A stretch of 28,349 nucleotides of DNA from JACPSX01 sp035288405 [NCBI: bacterium] (GCA_035288405.1 DATEAK010000330.1:1-28349); one strand, 5' to 3'. Counted from the stretch's first letter, positions 1-7,669 are shown. Program-made: numbers and translations. The notes: generated from the letters alone by a model not told the origin.

Positions 1-143
1 CTTTCACGGAATTTTTCATCCTCTGCTCCTCCAGGCAGGCGATTCCACATTCAGGATAGGTCTTCTCCAAAGGGCAGCGGTAACAATAAGGAGCCGTCGC
101 TTGTAAGGCCTCGAAGAGCAGAGGATGAAAAATTCCGTGAAAG
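1..143. repeat. 28-bp perfect inverted repeat ending at base 1 (arms 1-28 and 116-143)
   Basis: Bases 1-28 are the exact reverse complement of bases 116-143, with 87 bases between the arms. The inner arm encodes a plausible BioA segment on the minus strand (HGIFHPLLFE). The terminal arm read in the same frame gives EEQRMKNSVK, which is not a recognisable BioA continuation. An inverted copy that stops exactly at the edge of the sequence is typical of a fold-back join in assembly or amplification. Confidence 0.85.
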
Positions 144-655
144 AGCGGGATGCCGCCCACGCTCACAGCGCCCAACGTATCGCCATGGTAGGCGTTTGTG
201 AAAGACAGGAAGCGCCGCTTTTCCGGGCGGCCCTTGAGCTGCCAGTACTGGAAAGCCATTTTCAGCGCAATCTCTACCGCCGTAGCGCCGCTGTCCGAGT
301 AAAAAACCCGCTTCAGACCCGGCGGAGACACCTGCACCAGGCGACAGGCCAGTTCAATGGCCGGGACATTGGAGATCCCCAGCAAAGTTGTGTGGGCAAC
401 ACGGTCTAGCTGAGCCCGCAAGGCCTCATCGAGAGCTTTCTTGCGATGACCGTGCAGCGTAACCCACAGGGAAGAAACTCCATCCAGATAGGCTCGCCCC
501 TCCATATCGATCAAGTAGGATCCTTCCCCCCGCTCGATGATCAGAGGCTCTTCTCGCTCGTAGTCCTTCATCTGGGTAAAAGGGTGCCAGAGATAGTTGC
601 GGTCGTCATCCCGCAGGCGCCGGATGAACTCCGAGCGGCTCTCTCCCGCCGACAT
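1..655 (-). CDS. bioA: Adenosylmethionine-8-amino-7-oxononanoate aminotransferase, N-terminal part (runs off window)
   Basis: PLP-dependent class III aminotransferase that converts KAPA to DAPA using S-adenosylmethionine as amino donor, in cytosolic biotin synthesis. About 218 codons are present and the frame is open to base 1, so roughly half of a usual 430-residue BioA is seen. Visible family motifs in order: WHPFTQMKD near residue 24, SSLWVTLHGH, YSDSGATAVEIALK and AYHGDTLGAVSVGG, then the PYCYRCPLEKTYPECG segment typical of BioA. The ATG at 655 follows a G-rich Shine-Dalgarno stretch and lies 20 bases after the bioF stop, with a run of eight G between them. The PLP lysine would be beyond the window. 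The last codons (bases 1-28) are doubtful because they are an exact inverted copy of bases 116-143; the copy at 116-143 encodes the expected HGIFHPLLFE segment. Confidence 0.9.
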   Translation of the reverse strand, partial: MSAGESRSEFIRRLRDDDRNYLWHPFTQMKDYEREEPLIIERGEGSYLIDMEGRAYLDGVSSLWVTLHGHRKKALDEALRAQLDRVAHTTLLGISNVPAIELACRLVQVSPPGLKRVFYSDSGATAVEIALKMAFQYWQLKGRPEKRRFLSFTNAYHGDTLGAVSVGGIPLFHGIFHPLLFEALQATAPYCYRCPLEKTYPECGIACLEEQRMKNSVK

Positions 656-675
656 GAAGGTTCCCCTCCCCCCCC

Positions 676-1848
676 TCAGCAGATGACTTCGAGACTCTTG
701 CCCACCTGGGCCATGGCCTCCAGAGCACGCTGCAGTTGTTCCCGTCGATGAGTGGACATAAGGGTGATTCGCAGCCGTGAGGTCCCCGCAGGTACCGTGG
801 GAGGGCGAATCCCCTGGACATACACGTCATGGTCCTGCAACAGGCGCTCGCAAAAGGCCATGGTTCTTTTTCCTTCACCGATGATCACGGGAATGATGTG
901 ACTCTCGGAGGCTCCCGTATTAAAACCGAGTTCCTTCAGGCCGTCTCGAAAGAAGCGCTGGTTTTCTTGTAGGTGCTCCACCATAGCCGGATTCCCCTGG
1001 AGAATCTCCAGGGCCGTCAATACTCCCGCCGCCAAGGCCGGGGGCAGAGCCGTAGTGAAAATAAAAGGCCTGCACACATTGACCAGATAGTCGGTAAGGA
1101 CTCGATCGCCCGCTACAAAGGCACCAAAAGCCCCTAAGGCCTTACTCAACGTTCCCATGATGACAGGCACCCGACCCCGTAAGCCGAAATGCTCAACGGC
1201 TCCGCAACCCCCTGGCCCCAGGGTTCCAGTGGCGTGAGCTTCGTCGACGATCAGATAAGCGCTGTAACGTGTCGCCAAATCTACCAGAGCCGGCAACGGG
1301 GCCAGATCCCCGTCCATGCTGAATAGGCTATCTGTGACGATAAACCGGTGCTGGAATCCGGTTTCTTGCTGCAACATTTTTTCCAGGCTGTCCACATCCT
1401 TGTGAGGATAAACCCGGACAGAAGCCCTGGAGAGACGACATCCATCGATGATGCTGGCATGATTCAAAGCATCGCTGAAGATCAAGTCCTGCGGTCCCGT
1501 CAGTGCCCCGAGGATTCCCAGGTTCGCCATATATCCCGTGGAAAATAAGAGAGCAGCCTCGGTTCCCTTAAAGGCAGCCAGCTTCTGTTCCAGCAGCCGG
1601 TGGAGACTCATCGTACCCGAGATGAGGCGGGAGGCTCCAGAACCAAGTCCATAAGACGCCAAAGCCCGTCTTACGGCCTCAACGACCCTGGGATCGGCAG
1701 ACAAGCCCAGGTAGTTGTTCCCACACAGGAGCAAAACCTTCCGTCCATTGAGAAGCACCTCCGCTTCCTGAGCTCCATCCACAGTGCGAAGCGAACGCCG
1801 CAGAGATTGGATCTCCAGATCCCTCAGGCGCTCCTTTAGAAATTCCAT
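676..1848 (-). CDS. bioF: 8-amino-7-oxononanoate synthase
   Basis: PLP enzyme of the alpha-oxoamine synthase family that condenses pimeloyl-thioester with alanine to give KAPA, the substrate of the BioA step encoded just downstream. The protein is 390 residues, normal for the family. Visible motifs: [10 protein letters not shown], the [14 protein letters not shown] glycine-rich stretch, [12 protein letters not shown], the DEAHATG cofactor motif (about residues 202-208) and the PLP lysine in [11 protein letters not shown] (about K236). The ATG at 1848 has GGAGAA just upstream; the frame can be extended 7 codons to a TTG at 1869, but that start has no Shine-Dalgarno. Glycine C-acetyltransferase (Kbl) is a close relative and cannot be excluded by motifs alone; the bioA neighbour decides for BioF. 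Confidence 0.92.
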   Translation of the reverse strand: MEFLKERLRDLEIQSLRRSLRTVDGAQEAEVLLNGRKVLLLCGNNYLGLSADPRVVEAVRRALASYGLGSGASRLISGTMSLHRLLEQKLAAFKGTEAALLFSTGYMANLGILGALTGPQDLIFSDALNHASIIDGCRLSRASVRVYPHKDVDSLEKMLQQETGFQHRFIVTDSLFSMDGDLAPLPALVDLATRYSAYLIVDEAHATGTLGPGGCGAVEHFGLRGRVPVIMGTLSKALGAFGAFVAGDRVLTDYLVNVCRPFIFTTALPPALAAGVLTALEILQGNPAMVEHLQENQRFFRDGLKELGFNTGASESHIIPVIIGEGKRTMAFCERLLQDHDVYVQGIRPPTVPAGTSRLRITLMSTHRREQLQRALEAMAQVGKSLEVIC

Positions 1849-1890
1849 ACGGTTCTCCGGCCGGCCCAAAAACGCCTAGGACACTCCTGA

Positions 1891-2397
1891 TTATCTTGAA
1901 GGGAAATACAACCTCATATAGTCCTGCAAGGCATCCCGGGTACTGTTAAATGCCAGATCACTCCAGGGGATCTCACCGGGCGAGAAAATCTTCACATCCA
2001 GGGCCTCGTCGCCCACCTGCGGAGTTCCGCCCAAGCACCGGGCGGCATAGACAATCACAATGGTAGGGAATCCGGGGTAGGAGTACACGTTGAGGATCCG
2101 GTCGATGGAAACATCCACCTTGACCTCTTCCTGAGTTTCCCGGATCGCCGCCTCTTCGGCCGTTTCCCCACGATCTACAAAACCGCCGGGGAAGACCCAC
2201 TTCCCGTAGCCGGGCTCGATCCCCCGTTTGATCAGGACAACCCCCCCGTCCACGCGGAAAATCGTCCCGGCAGCTACTTTCGGGTCCAGGAAGAAAATAA
2301 ATCCACAGCGTCGACAGACCAGGCGTTTGGGCTCTCCATGTTTGATCTGTTTGAGTTCCAACTCTCCTCCACACTGGGGACAAAACCGGTATTCCAT
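1891..2397 (-). CDS. NUDIX hydrolase with N-terminal zinc ribbon
   Basis: 168-residue hydrolase expected to cleave a nucleoside-diphosphate-linked substrate; the substrate is unknown. A zinc ribbon is formed by C6, C9, C28 and C31 (CPQC...CRRC). The NUDIX box runs from about G72 to V94 with E78 and the catalytic REXXEE core at residues 86-91; the usual glycine near the end of the box is a lysine. The ribbon arrangement resembles NudC-like pyrophosphatases, but the NudC signature beyond the box is not evident. The ATG at 2397 has AAGGAA upstream. It sits 38 bases after the aldo/keto reductase and 42 before bioF, so it is probably cotranscribed; a link to biotin synthesis is not established. 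Confidence 0.85.
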   Translation of the reverse strand: MEYRFCPQCGGELELKQIKHGEPKRLVCRRCGFIFFLDPKVAAGTIFRVDGGVVLIKRGIEPGYGKWVFPGGFVDRGETAEEAAIRETQEEVKVDVSIDRILNVYSYPGFPTIVIVYAARCLGGTPQVGDEALDVKIFSPGEIPWSDLAFNSTRDALQDYMRLYFPSR

Positions 2398-2435
2398 ATT
2401 TTTCCTTCAGAAAATCATCTCGCGATTAGGATCAG

Positions 2436-3383
2436 CTATGCGGGGATGATCTCCTGGACTCTTCGCAGATCCGTTTCCGTGAGAATCTCACCCAAAAGTC
2501 CCGAAGCCGCCACGTTTTCTTCTACCTGAGAAGGCCGCTTTGCTCCGCAGATCACCACAGAAACATCAGGATAGGAGAGAGCGAAGCCGATGGCAAGCTG
2601 CGCCAGACTCAAAAATTTTTCATTGAACGCTTTCCGCAGGGTTTCCACCTGCGGAAGACGCCGGGAGAATTCCTCCGTCTCCCAGCGCCAGAGGCGATGA
2701 TCGCCCGGTGCAAAGCAGGCTCCCGGGGAAAACTTGCCCGTCAACATCCCGTACTCCAGAGGGGCCCGGGCCACCACCCCGATCCCCCGCTGGCGAATCT
2801 CCTCGTGCAGTTCCCCCAAGTCCCGACGCCGGAAGATATTACAGATGATCTGAACGCTTGCCGCCGAGGGCCAGGCCATGGCCCGGCGCGCGACTTGAAG
2901 AGAGTCCCGAGACTTGACGGATACCCCCCAGAACCGCACCTTTCCGGCCGCCGCCAGATCATCCATAATCCCGAACACCTCGCCGTTTTCCACATCGGAA
3001 AGTTCCGGGTTGTGAATTTGGTAGAGGTCGATAGCTTCCCTCTGGAGACGCCTGAGGCTTTGATCCACGGCAGCCAGAATGTGGGACCGGCTGAAGTCCT
3101 TTCCTTGATGGCGGCCGCGCTTACCCACAAAGCCGACCTTCGTAGCCACAACCCCCGGAGGGTGTTTCCCCTTCAAGACTCGCCCGATCAAGCTCTCGCT
3201 GCGACCCTCTCCGTACATGTCCGAGGTATCAAAAAACGTCACACCCAGCTCGTAGGCTCGCTCCAGAGCCGCAAGGGATTCCCGGTCGTCCGTCGGGCCG
3301 TAGTCCAGTCCCCCGATGGCAAACCCTCCAAACCCGATTTCGGATATCTCTAGACCTGTTATTCCCAGTGTTCGATAGCGCAC
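2436..3383 (-). CDS. Aldo/keto reductase
   Basis: NAD(P)H-dependent oxidoreductase of the aldo/keto reductase superfamily, 315 residues, a TIM-barrel enzyme of unknown substrate. The catalytic tetrad is visible as D52 and Y57 (FFDTSDMYG), K82 (VVATKVG) and H124 (LYQIHNPE). The C-terminal part contains the SVVICGAKRPSQVEEN cofactor segment common in this family. I chose the GTG at 3383 because it has GGAG five bases upstream and gives the standard family start MRYRTLG. An ATG nine codons earlier (3410) has no Shine-Dalgarno and would be almost leaderless relative to the candidate -10 box. First gene of the AKR-NUDIX-bioF-bioA unit. Confidence 0.88.
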   Translation of the reverse strand: MRYRTLGITGLEISEIGFGGFAIGGLDYGPTDDRESLAALERAYELGVTFFDTSDMYGEGRSESLIGRVLKGKHPPGVVATKVGFVGKRGRHQGKDFSRSHILAAVDQSLRRLQREAIDLYQIHNPELSDVENGEVFGIMDDLAAAGKVRFWGVSVKSRDSLQVARRAMAWPSAASVQIICNIFRRRDLGELHEEIRQRGIGVVARAPLEYGMLTGKFSPGACFAPGDHRLWRWETEEFSRRLPQVETLRKAFNEKFLSLAQLAIGFALSYPDVSVVICGAKRPSQVEENVAASGLLGEILTETDLRRVQEIIPA

Positions 3384-3878
3384 TCTTTCTCCAGATTTTT
3401 GGGAACCCATTAAAATTTATTATATCAGACAATTCCTTAGGGGTTATGAGATTCGAAGTCACTACCCCCCACGGACGCCACACGCCCAAGCGAAAGAGCC
3501 TGGAGGGGTCAAACTCGGGGATCCTTATTTCCCTCGTGGGCTCTCCTTTTATGGGAGGGAAAATCCGTGGCACAGGAACTCCGAGAAATGGCACGGCGCC
3601 TCAGGGTTTTTGGGGAAGGTATTTGAGCGTAGGGCCCTTGCTCGTATCCTTACCGTTGCGGATCTCGGCATTGTGCTACGGCGCCCTGTGGGCGGGGGAG
3701 TGGATTCCAACCGCGCCGGGTCAATCTATGCGGATCGTCAGGACCACGGATGGGAAAGGAACTCTGCAGGCTTCCGAGCGCGCAGACACACTTCCCAACG
3801 GAACGTCCGGCCGGCACACGATCGCTCTCAAAGTAAAATGAGCATTGCTGAGAACAGGGATATCTCTTCCTCCCGATC
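3384..3878. other. Long gap between bioB and the AKR gene; no convincing gene
   Basis: About 470-490 bases without a supported gene between the bioB stop and the AKR start. A plus-strand frame is open to 3841 and could give a protein of about 130 residues from an ATG at 3446, with a hydrophobic stretch in the middle. It has no usable ribosome site (the G-run is only 2 bases from the ATG), no family resemblance I recognise and a composition that shifts along its length. I see no hairpin followed by a T-run that would terminate bioB. Confidence 0.5.
3419..3424 (-). promoter_or_regulatory. Candidate -10 box for the AKR-NUDIX-bioFA unit
   Basis: A perfect TATAAT on the minus strand, 36 bases upstream of the GTG start at 3383. 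No convincing -35 element is seen at the matching distance. Confidence 0.3.
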
Positions 3879-4868
3879 TCAGTAGGTGAGATCCAGATCC
3901 TTGATCATCTGTAAGTCAGACTGCGCATCGCGGCCCATAGTCGTCAGATAGTTTCCCAACATCGTATGGCTTGCCCCCGCCATGAACATCCAGGACTGTA
4001 AATCCCTTAAGTTGAGCTCACGTCCTCCGGCGGTCATGATGTCAGAGTGAGGAAGCATCAGGCGGTAGACGGCGATGGTTTTGAGAATCTCCATGGGACG
4101 CATGGGCGTCACATGTCCCAGGGGAGTTCCCGGCACAGGATGGAGAAAATTCATGGGGAGCACATCCACTTCCAGCTCCCGCAAAGCAACGGCAAGCTCC
4201 ACCCTCTGCTCCGGAATCTCCCCCATGCCGAATATCCCCCCGCAGCACACCTGAATCCCCACCTCCTTGCAAAAGCGCACGGTGCGGACCCTGTCTTCGT
4301 AGGTATGGGTCGTGCAAATCTTGGGGAAGTAACTGCGGGCCGTCTCCAGGTTATGGTTATAGCACTGCAAGCCCGCGTCTTTGAGTTTATGCGCAATCTC
4401 GATCGTGGGAATGTCGCCCAGGGAAGCGTCGGCCCTTGGAGTTCCCATTTCGGCAAGTGCCCGGATCCGATCCAGAACTTCATCGAGCGACGGCCCTTCC
4501 TTGAGTCCTTTCCACGCCGTTACAATGCCAAGTGCCTCGGCCCCATCACCGCCCGCTTTTTCTGCCGCCTGCAGGATTGCCTCGCGATCCATGAACCCAT
4601 AGGTCTCGATGCCTGTCTTAAAATGGACGGACTGGGCGCAAAAGGCACAGTTCTCGGAACAATTGCCACTCTTCGCGTTCACGATAGCGCAGGTGTTGAT
4701 CTTGTCTCCCTTGAATTGGTGACGAACCCGGTTGGCGGAGGCAATTAAATCGACGATATCAGGGCCTTCCAAGCGGATGAGGCGGCAACCTTCCTCAAAA
4801 GACACATCTCCCGCGCCGATGGACTTATCTTCCATAGCCTGGATGAACTCTCTGGCCGTATTGTTCAT
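3879..4868 (-). CDS. bioB: Biotin synthase, variant auxiliary-cluster type
   Basis: Radical-SAM enzyme that inserts sulfur into dethiobiotin, the last step of biotin synthesis. The protein is 329 residues. The radical-SAM cluster motif is C70, C74, C77 (GNCSENCAFCAQS). Other BioB landmarks are YNHNLET (171-176 region), VCCGGIFGMGE (207-217), PMNFLHPVPGTPL and the C-terminal GRE. Aligned by eye to E. coli BioB, the [2Fe-2S] ligands C97, C128 and R260 are replaced by G114, D147 and M278; only C188 is kept (C208), with an extra C209 beside it and additional cysteines at 169, 185 and 200. The ATG at 4868 has GAGGGGG upstream; the 42 earlier codons of the open frame are not BioB-like. No bioD or bioC is in the window. 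Confidence 0.93.
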   Translation of the reverse strand: MNNTAREFIQAMEDKSIGAGDVSFEEGCRLIRLEGPDIVDLIASANRVRHQFKGDKINTCAIVNAKSGNCSENCAFCAQSVHFKTGIETYGFMDREAILQAAEKAGGDGAEALGIVTAWKGLKEGPSLDEVLDRIRALAEMGTPRADASLGDIPTIEIAHKLKDAGLQCYNHNLETARSYFPKICTTHTYEDRVRTVRFCKEVGIQVCCGGIFGMGEIPEQRVELAVALRELEVDVLPMNFLHPVPGTPLGHVTPMRPMEILKTIAVYRLMLPHSDIMTAGGRELNLRDLQSWMFMAGASHTMLGNYLTTMGRDAQSDLQMIKDLDLTY

Positions 4869-4923
4869 AGGTAATTTCCCCCTCGTTGCTTCTCTTCGAC
4901 CGAGCCAAATCGAAACACGAGCG

Positions 4924-4952
4924 AGCCTAGCAGAATCCTCCCGGGGGGTCAA
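4924..4952 (-). promoter_or_regulatory. bioB: Candidate promoter of bioB
   Basis: Minus-strand TTGACC (4947-4952), 17-base spacer, TAGGCT (4924-4929), about 55 bases upstream of the bioB ATG. The -35 is a good match, the -10 a weak one. I found no BirA-type or BioR-type palindrome here. Confidence 0.35.
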
Positions 4953-4983
4953 CCGCCACATGAAGACTTGAGGAGAGCATTCA

Positions 4984-5068
4984 GTAGTCAGCACTCAGCT
5001 ATCAGCCTGAAACTTGGAGGAGAATCAAGAAATTCCGCCCTCTGAAGCTGATAGCTGATTGCTGAGAG
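4984..5068 (+). repeat. Dispersed palindromic repeat family 1, copy A
   Basis: An imperfect palindrome with arms CAGCACTCAGCTATCAGC and GCTGATAGCTGATTGCTG (17 of 18 pair), separated by about 40 bases. The centre (CCTGAAACTTGGAGGAGAATC) is shared with copies at 12684-12787 (inverted) and 13990-14057 (direct). No open frame. It lies between bioB and the pseudo-receiver/cupin gene, which diverge. Confidence 0.85.
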
Positions 5069-5080
5069 CGATCTTGTGTT

Positions 5081-5152
5081 GCCTGCGGGGGCTACCCCGA
5101 GGAGTTGAGGAAAGGTAGTCATTCCTCGACGAAAAACTGGGGTGGGCAAGCC
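5081..5152 (+). repeat. Dispersed hairpin repeat family 2, copy D1
   Basis: A 72-base element with nested stems: an outer CCCC/GGGG pair and an inner GAGGAA (5107-5112) / TTCCTC (5122-5127) hairpin, followed by a conserved AAAACTGGGG tail. The same stem, loop core GGTAG and tail recur at 8588-8650. Its first 18 bases recur inverted at 8465-8482. Confidence 0.75.
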
Positions 5153-5177
5153 ACATAAGATTTCCACACAATAGCCT

Positions 5178-5263
5178 CACCAGCACCCAACCGTTGGAGC
5201 GGTGGTGATTGCCTGGGGGACCGGAAACCTGAGCCGGTCGGCTTTCACTCTGGCAGTGGTCAC
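5178..5263 (+). promoter_or_regulatory. Structured leader with mutually exclusive stems
   Basis: Upstream of the gene at 5324 the + strand can fold as GTGA/TCAC (5205-5208 with 5260-5263), TGCC/GGCA (5210-5213 with 5252-5255) and a closed hairpin GACCGG/CCGGTC (5219-5224 with 5234-5239). An upstream stem CACCA/TGGTG (5178-5182 with 5203-5207) uses bases of the first stem, so the two folds compete. That is the logic of an attenuator or riboswitch, but I do not recognise a known class and this is by-eye pairing only. Confidence 0.3.
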
Positions 5264-5323
5264 TGGGGACGCCCTATGGTAACTTACGGCTGCACATGAA
5301 ACGTGGTAAGAGAGGAAAGAGCC

Positions 5324-6106
5324 ATGACGGAAACGACAGAGCAAACCGGGGTCATTGCCCTGACAGCAGACTTGATGTTCACCTCAAAAATTTCGGGAAT
5401 TGCTCGGGCTCTCGAGGTTCCCTGCGCGATTGCTCGGGATCCCGAGGATTTATTGAACCGCGTCCGGCAGTGCTCGCCTTGTCTCGTGCTGATGGACTTC
5501 TCCCACCCCGTTGCCGACTGGGAATCCCTGCTTGCAAAAGTCAGAAGTCTCCTCGATCCCCACAAGGGGGATCTCATCGCTTTCACGACCCATGTGGCTT
5601 GGAAATCAACACGTCCGTATCACCTCTTCTGCCATCGAGTCTTAACTCAGGAAGCCCTGGTCCAGGAACTGCCCACCCTGTTGAAAAACGCTCCTGTAGG
5701 GGAAGAAAAACTTTCCAAACAAAGTGTGGAAGTGTTGGAGTTCAAAAAGCTGAGGAACGAACTAGAGCCGCTCAGCCCGGAAATAGCCCGCCGCGTCTGT
5801 TATCGGGGAGATCACTACGAAATTGGGATCATTTCTTTCCAGCCTCAAGCCGCGTCGGATCCCAAACAAATCATTCACACGGACAAAGATGTCGTCTGCC
5901 ACGTACTCTCCGGCCGTGGCCGACTGGGACTAAACAAAGCAGAGAAGTCGGAAGTGATCCCCCTAAAGGCAGGCAGCGTGATTCGGATCTTGTCCGGAAT
6001 CCCACACGATTTTGCAGCCACCGGGCAGGAAGAGTTGGTGATTTGGTACACGTTGGTCACCGCGACGAGCCCGGCTCGGCATCCTCTTCAACAAGGACCG
6101 CCTTGA
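5324..6106 (+). CDS. Pseudo-receiver / cupin fusion protein
   Basis: 260 residues, probably cytosolic, not a family I can name. The first ~120 residues have a receiver-like alternation: GVIALTADLMFTSK, LVLMDF with one aspartate, LIAFTTH with the threonine position, and a C-terminal helix; the conserved acidic pair and lysine of true receivers are not clear, so it may not be phosphorylated. Residues ~160-255 look like a cupin: IISFQPQ, a histidine in IHTDKDVVCHVLSGRGRL, and GSVIRILSGIPHDF with the late-motif histidine. The ATG at 5324 has GAGGAAAG five bases upstream; a GTG at 5303 is possible. It converges on the hybrid histidine kinase gene with a 19-base overlap. Function unknown; a ligand- or metal-binding sensor is a guess. 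Confidence 0.7.
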   Translation: MTETTEQTGVIALTADLMFTSKISGIARALEVPCAIARDPEDLLNRVRQCSPCLVLMDFSHPVADWESLLAKVRSLLDPHKGDLIAFTTHVAWKSTRPYHLFCHRVLTQEALVQELPTLLKNAPVGEEKLSKQSVEVLEFKKLRNELEPLSPEIARRVCYRGDHYEIGIISFQPQAASDPKQIIHTDKDVVCHVLSGRGRLGLNKAEKSEVIPLKAGSVIRILSGIPHDFAATGQEELVIWYTLVTATSPARHPLQQGPP

Positions 6107-7590
6107 TTTCTCAGGGCCCGCCGCACAGCCCACCGCAGATCTTTCGAGGTAAACGGCTTGTGAATGTACGGGCAACCGGAGCGCTGGAAGAACTCCCGCA
6201 CTTCCGGGTTGAGGGTGTCTCCCGTCGTGAACAGGCAGCGCCTGGCCAGATCCGGATCTCGAATCAAGAGCTCATGATGAATTCTAGGCCCATCCAAGCC
6301 CGGCATACGGACATCCGTGATCATGAGGTCATAGGGTTTCTCCAGAACCATCTCAAGGGCTTTTTGACCATCGGTCGCTACATCAGGACGGTGGCCATCC
6401 TCCCGGAGAATTTCGGCCATGACCTCCACGACCGTCTCTTCATCGTCGACGATTAAAATATCCCCTCCGCCCTCCAGTTTCTCAGCCCTCGTCTTTGCCC
6501 GCCCACGCGGCAAAATCTCCTTGGAAGCTGCCGGCAGATCGATTCCAAAGGTGGCCCCTGCCCCGGACTTGGAACGCACATGGATGTTCCCACCGTGATT
6601 TTTCACAATCCCTCGGGATATCGACAGCCCCAGACCAGTTCCTCGGCCGACCTCCTTCGTGGTGAAAAAGGGCTCAAAAATCTTCTGCTGGTTCTCTGGG
6701 GGGATACCGGAGCCATCGTCCGTGAACTCAATTATGGCCCGCGCCCCATCCTTCGCGGCAAAACTGCGGATCCGGATCATACCCCCTTTTCCCGAATCTC
6801 GAATCGCTTGCTCCGCATTGATCAGAATGTTGAGAAAGACTTGCTGGAGTTGATGGGCGTCAACAATCGCCACCGGCAGGTCAGGGTCTAATTCCCGAAT
6901 CACCTGAATCCCCCCAACCCGCAGTGAATAATCCTGAAGAGCCAGGGTAGCCTCAAGCAGTTCGTTGAGGTTCACGGCTTCCTTTTCCGGTTTGTGCTTT
7001 CGGGCAAAAGCGACCAGGTCCTGAACGATCTTGGCAGCACGATCCGCCTCTTGCAAGACCTTGGACACGTATTCCTTGTGCCTGCCCGTACGCATTCGCT
7101 CCAGGGCCAGTTCGCAGTAGCCGATGATACTGGTCAGCGGGTTGTTGAGTTCGTGGGCGAGTCCGGCCATGATCTGCCCCATGGCAGCCAGCTTCTCAGA
7201 TTGCATGAGCTGTTCCCGCAGATAGCTCTCATCGCTTGTTTCCTGAAAGGGTAGAACCGAACCCGAATCACTGCCCAGCAACTTCAGGAAAATTCCGGTT
7301 CCCACAGGTCCTAGAACTTCAATGTCAGGCCCCGCTTTCCGACGAAGCGATTCGGTGACTTCCAGACAGCCACTGGTCTCCACCAGGAACTCGACCCCAT
7401 TCTCGTGGATCAAAGAATCCAGGTCCGCGGTGATAGGAATTCTCAAGGAGCGCGCTAGCGCCACACCCGGGGAAAGCAGGTTGCTCTCCACTACGGCGAC
7501 AATATGAACTACCGGGAAGCGGGCGAGATTTCTTAACAGCTCGGTCCCGGTTTCCCCAAGCCCCACGATGGCTACTTTCATGTTTGCCAT
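6088..7590 (-). CDS. Hybrid histidine kinase with Rossmann-like N-terminus and C-terminal receiver
   Basis: 500-residue soluble signalling protein without membrane segments. Residues 5-105 resemble an NAD(P)-binding Rossmann fold: VAIVGLGETG has GxGxxG, followed by a beta-strand ending VVES and a segment LVETSGCLEVTE. A HisKA domain carries the phospho-acceptor H146 (AGLAHELNNPL). The ATPase domain shows the N box (NILINAEQAI), G1 (DDGSGIP), F box (FEPFFTTK) and G2 (GRGTGLGL). A receiver domain follows with the DDE acidic patch, phospho-aspartate D426 (MITDVRMPG) and K478 (HKPF). The start is ATG 7590 or ATG 7581; GGAAG precedes both. Its 3' end overlaps the convergent cupin gene. Sensing of a pyridine nucleotide or a small metabolite is inferred from the N-terminal fold only. 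Confidence 0.88.
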   Translation of the reverse strand: MANMKVAIVGLGETGTELLRNLARFPVVHIVAVVESNLLSPGVALARSLRIPITADLDSLIHENGVEFLVETSGCLEVTESLRRKAGPDIEVLGPVGTGIFLKLLGSDSGSVLPFQETSDESYLREQLMQSEKLAAMGQIMAGLAHELNNPLTSIIGYCELALERMRTGRHKEYVSKVLQEADRAAKIVQDLVAFARKHKPEKEAVNLNELLEATLALQDYSLRVGGIQVIRELDPDLPVAIVDAHQLQQVFLNILINAEQAIRDSGKGGMIRIRSFAAKDGARAIIEFTDDGSGIPPENQQKIFEPFFTTKEVGRGTGLGLSISRGIVKNHGGNIHVRSKSGAGATFGIDLPAASKEILPRGRAKTRAEKLEGGGDILIVDDEETVVEVMAEILREDGHRPDVATDGQKALEMVLEKPYDLMITDVRMPGLDGPRIHHELLIRDPDLARRCLFTTGDTLNPEVREFFQRSGCPYIHKPFTSKDLRWAVRRALRNQGGPC

Positions 7591-7669
7591 TCTTCCAGAA
7601 TCAGGAGCCCACCCATCCAGACTGGCAAAAGGTTTCCTCCGATCAGAAACCGGCACATTAGCCCGACGA

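Noticed and set aside
676-1848. Glycine C-acetyltransferase (kbl) instead of bioF
   Set aside because: Motifs do not separate the two, but the adjacent bioA and nearby bioB favour bioF, and no threonine dehydrogenase gene is near.
2697-3353. Plus-strand open frame of 218 codons
   Set aside because: Antisense shadow of the aldo/keto reductase gene; no ribosome site.
3446-3841. Plus-strand protein of about 130 residues in the bioB-AKR gap
   Set aside because: No properly spaced ribosome site, no recognisable family and uneven composition; reported only as part of the gap description.
4047-4748. Plus-strand open frame of 233 codons
   Set aside because: Antisense shadow of bioB; the bioB frame carries clear catalytic motifs.
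5081-5263. A known riboswitch (cobalamin, c-di-GMP, molybdenum cofactor, glycine)
   Set aside because: I compared remembered consensus cores and none fits; part of the region is a dispersed repeat also found after glcDE.
5296-6456. Plus-strand open frame of 386 codons
   Set aside because: It crosses the receiver/cupin gene in another frame and then the 3' part of the histidine kinase in antisense. No domain is recognisable in it.
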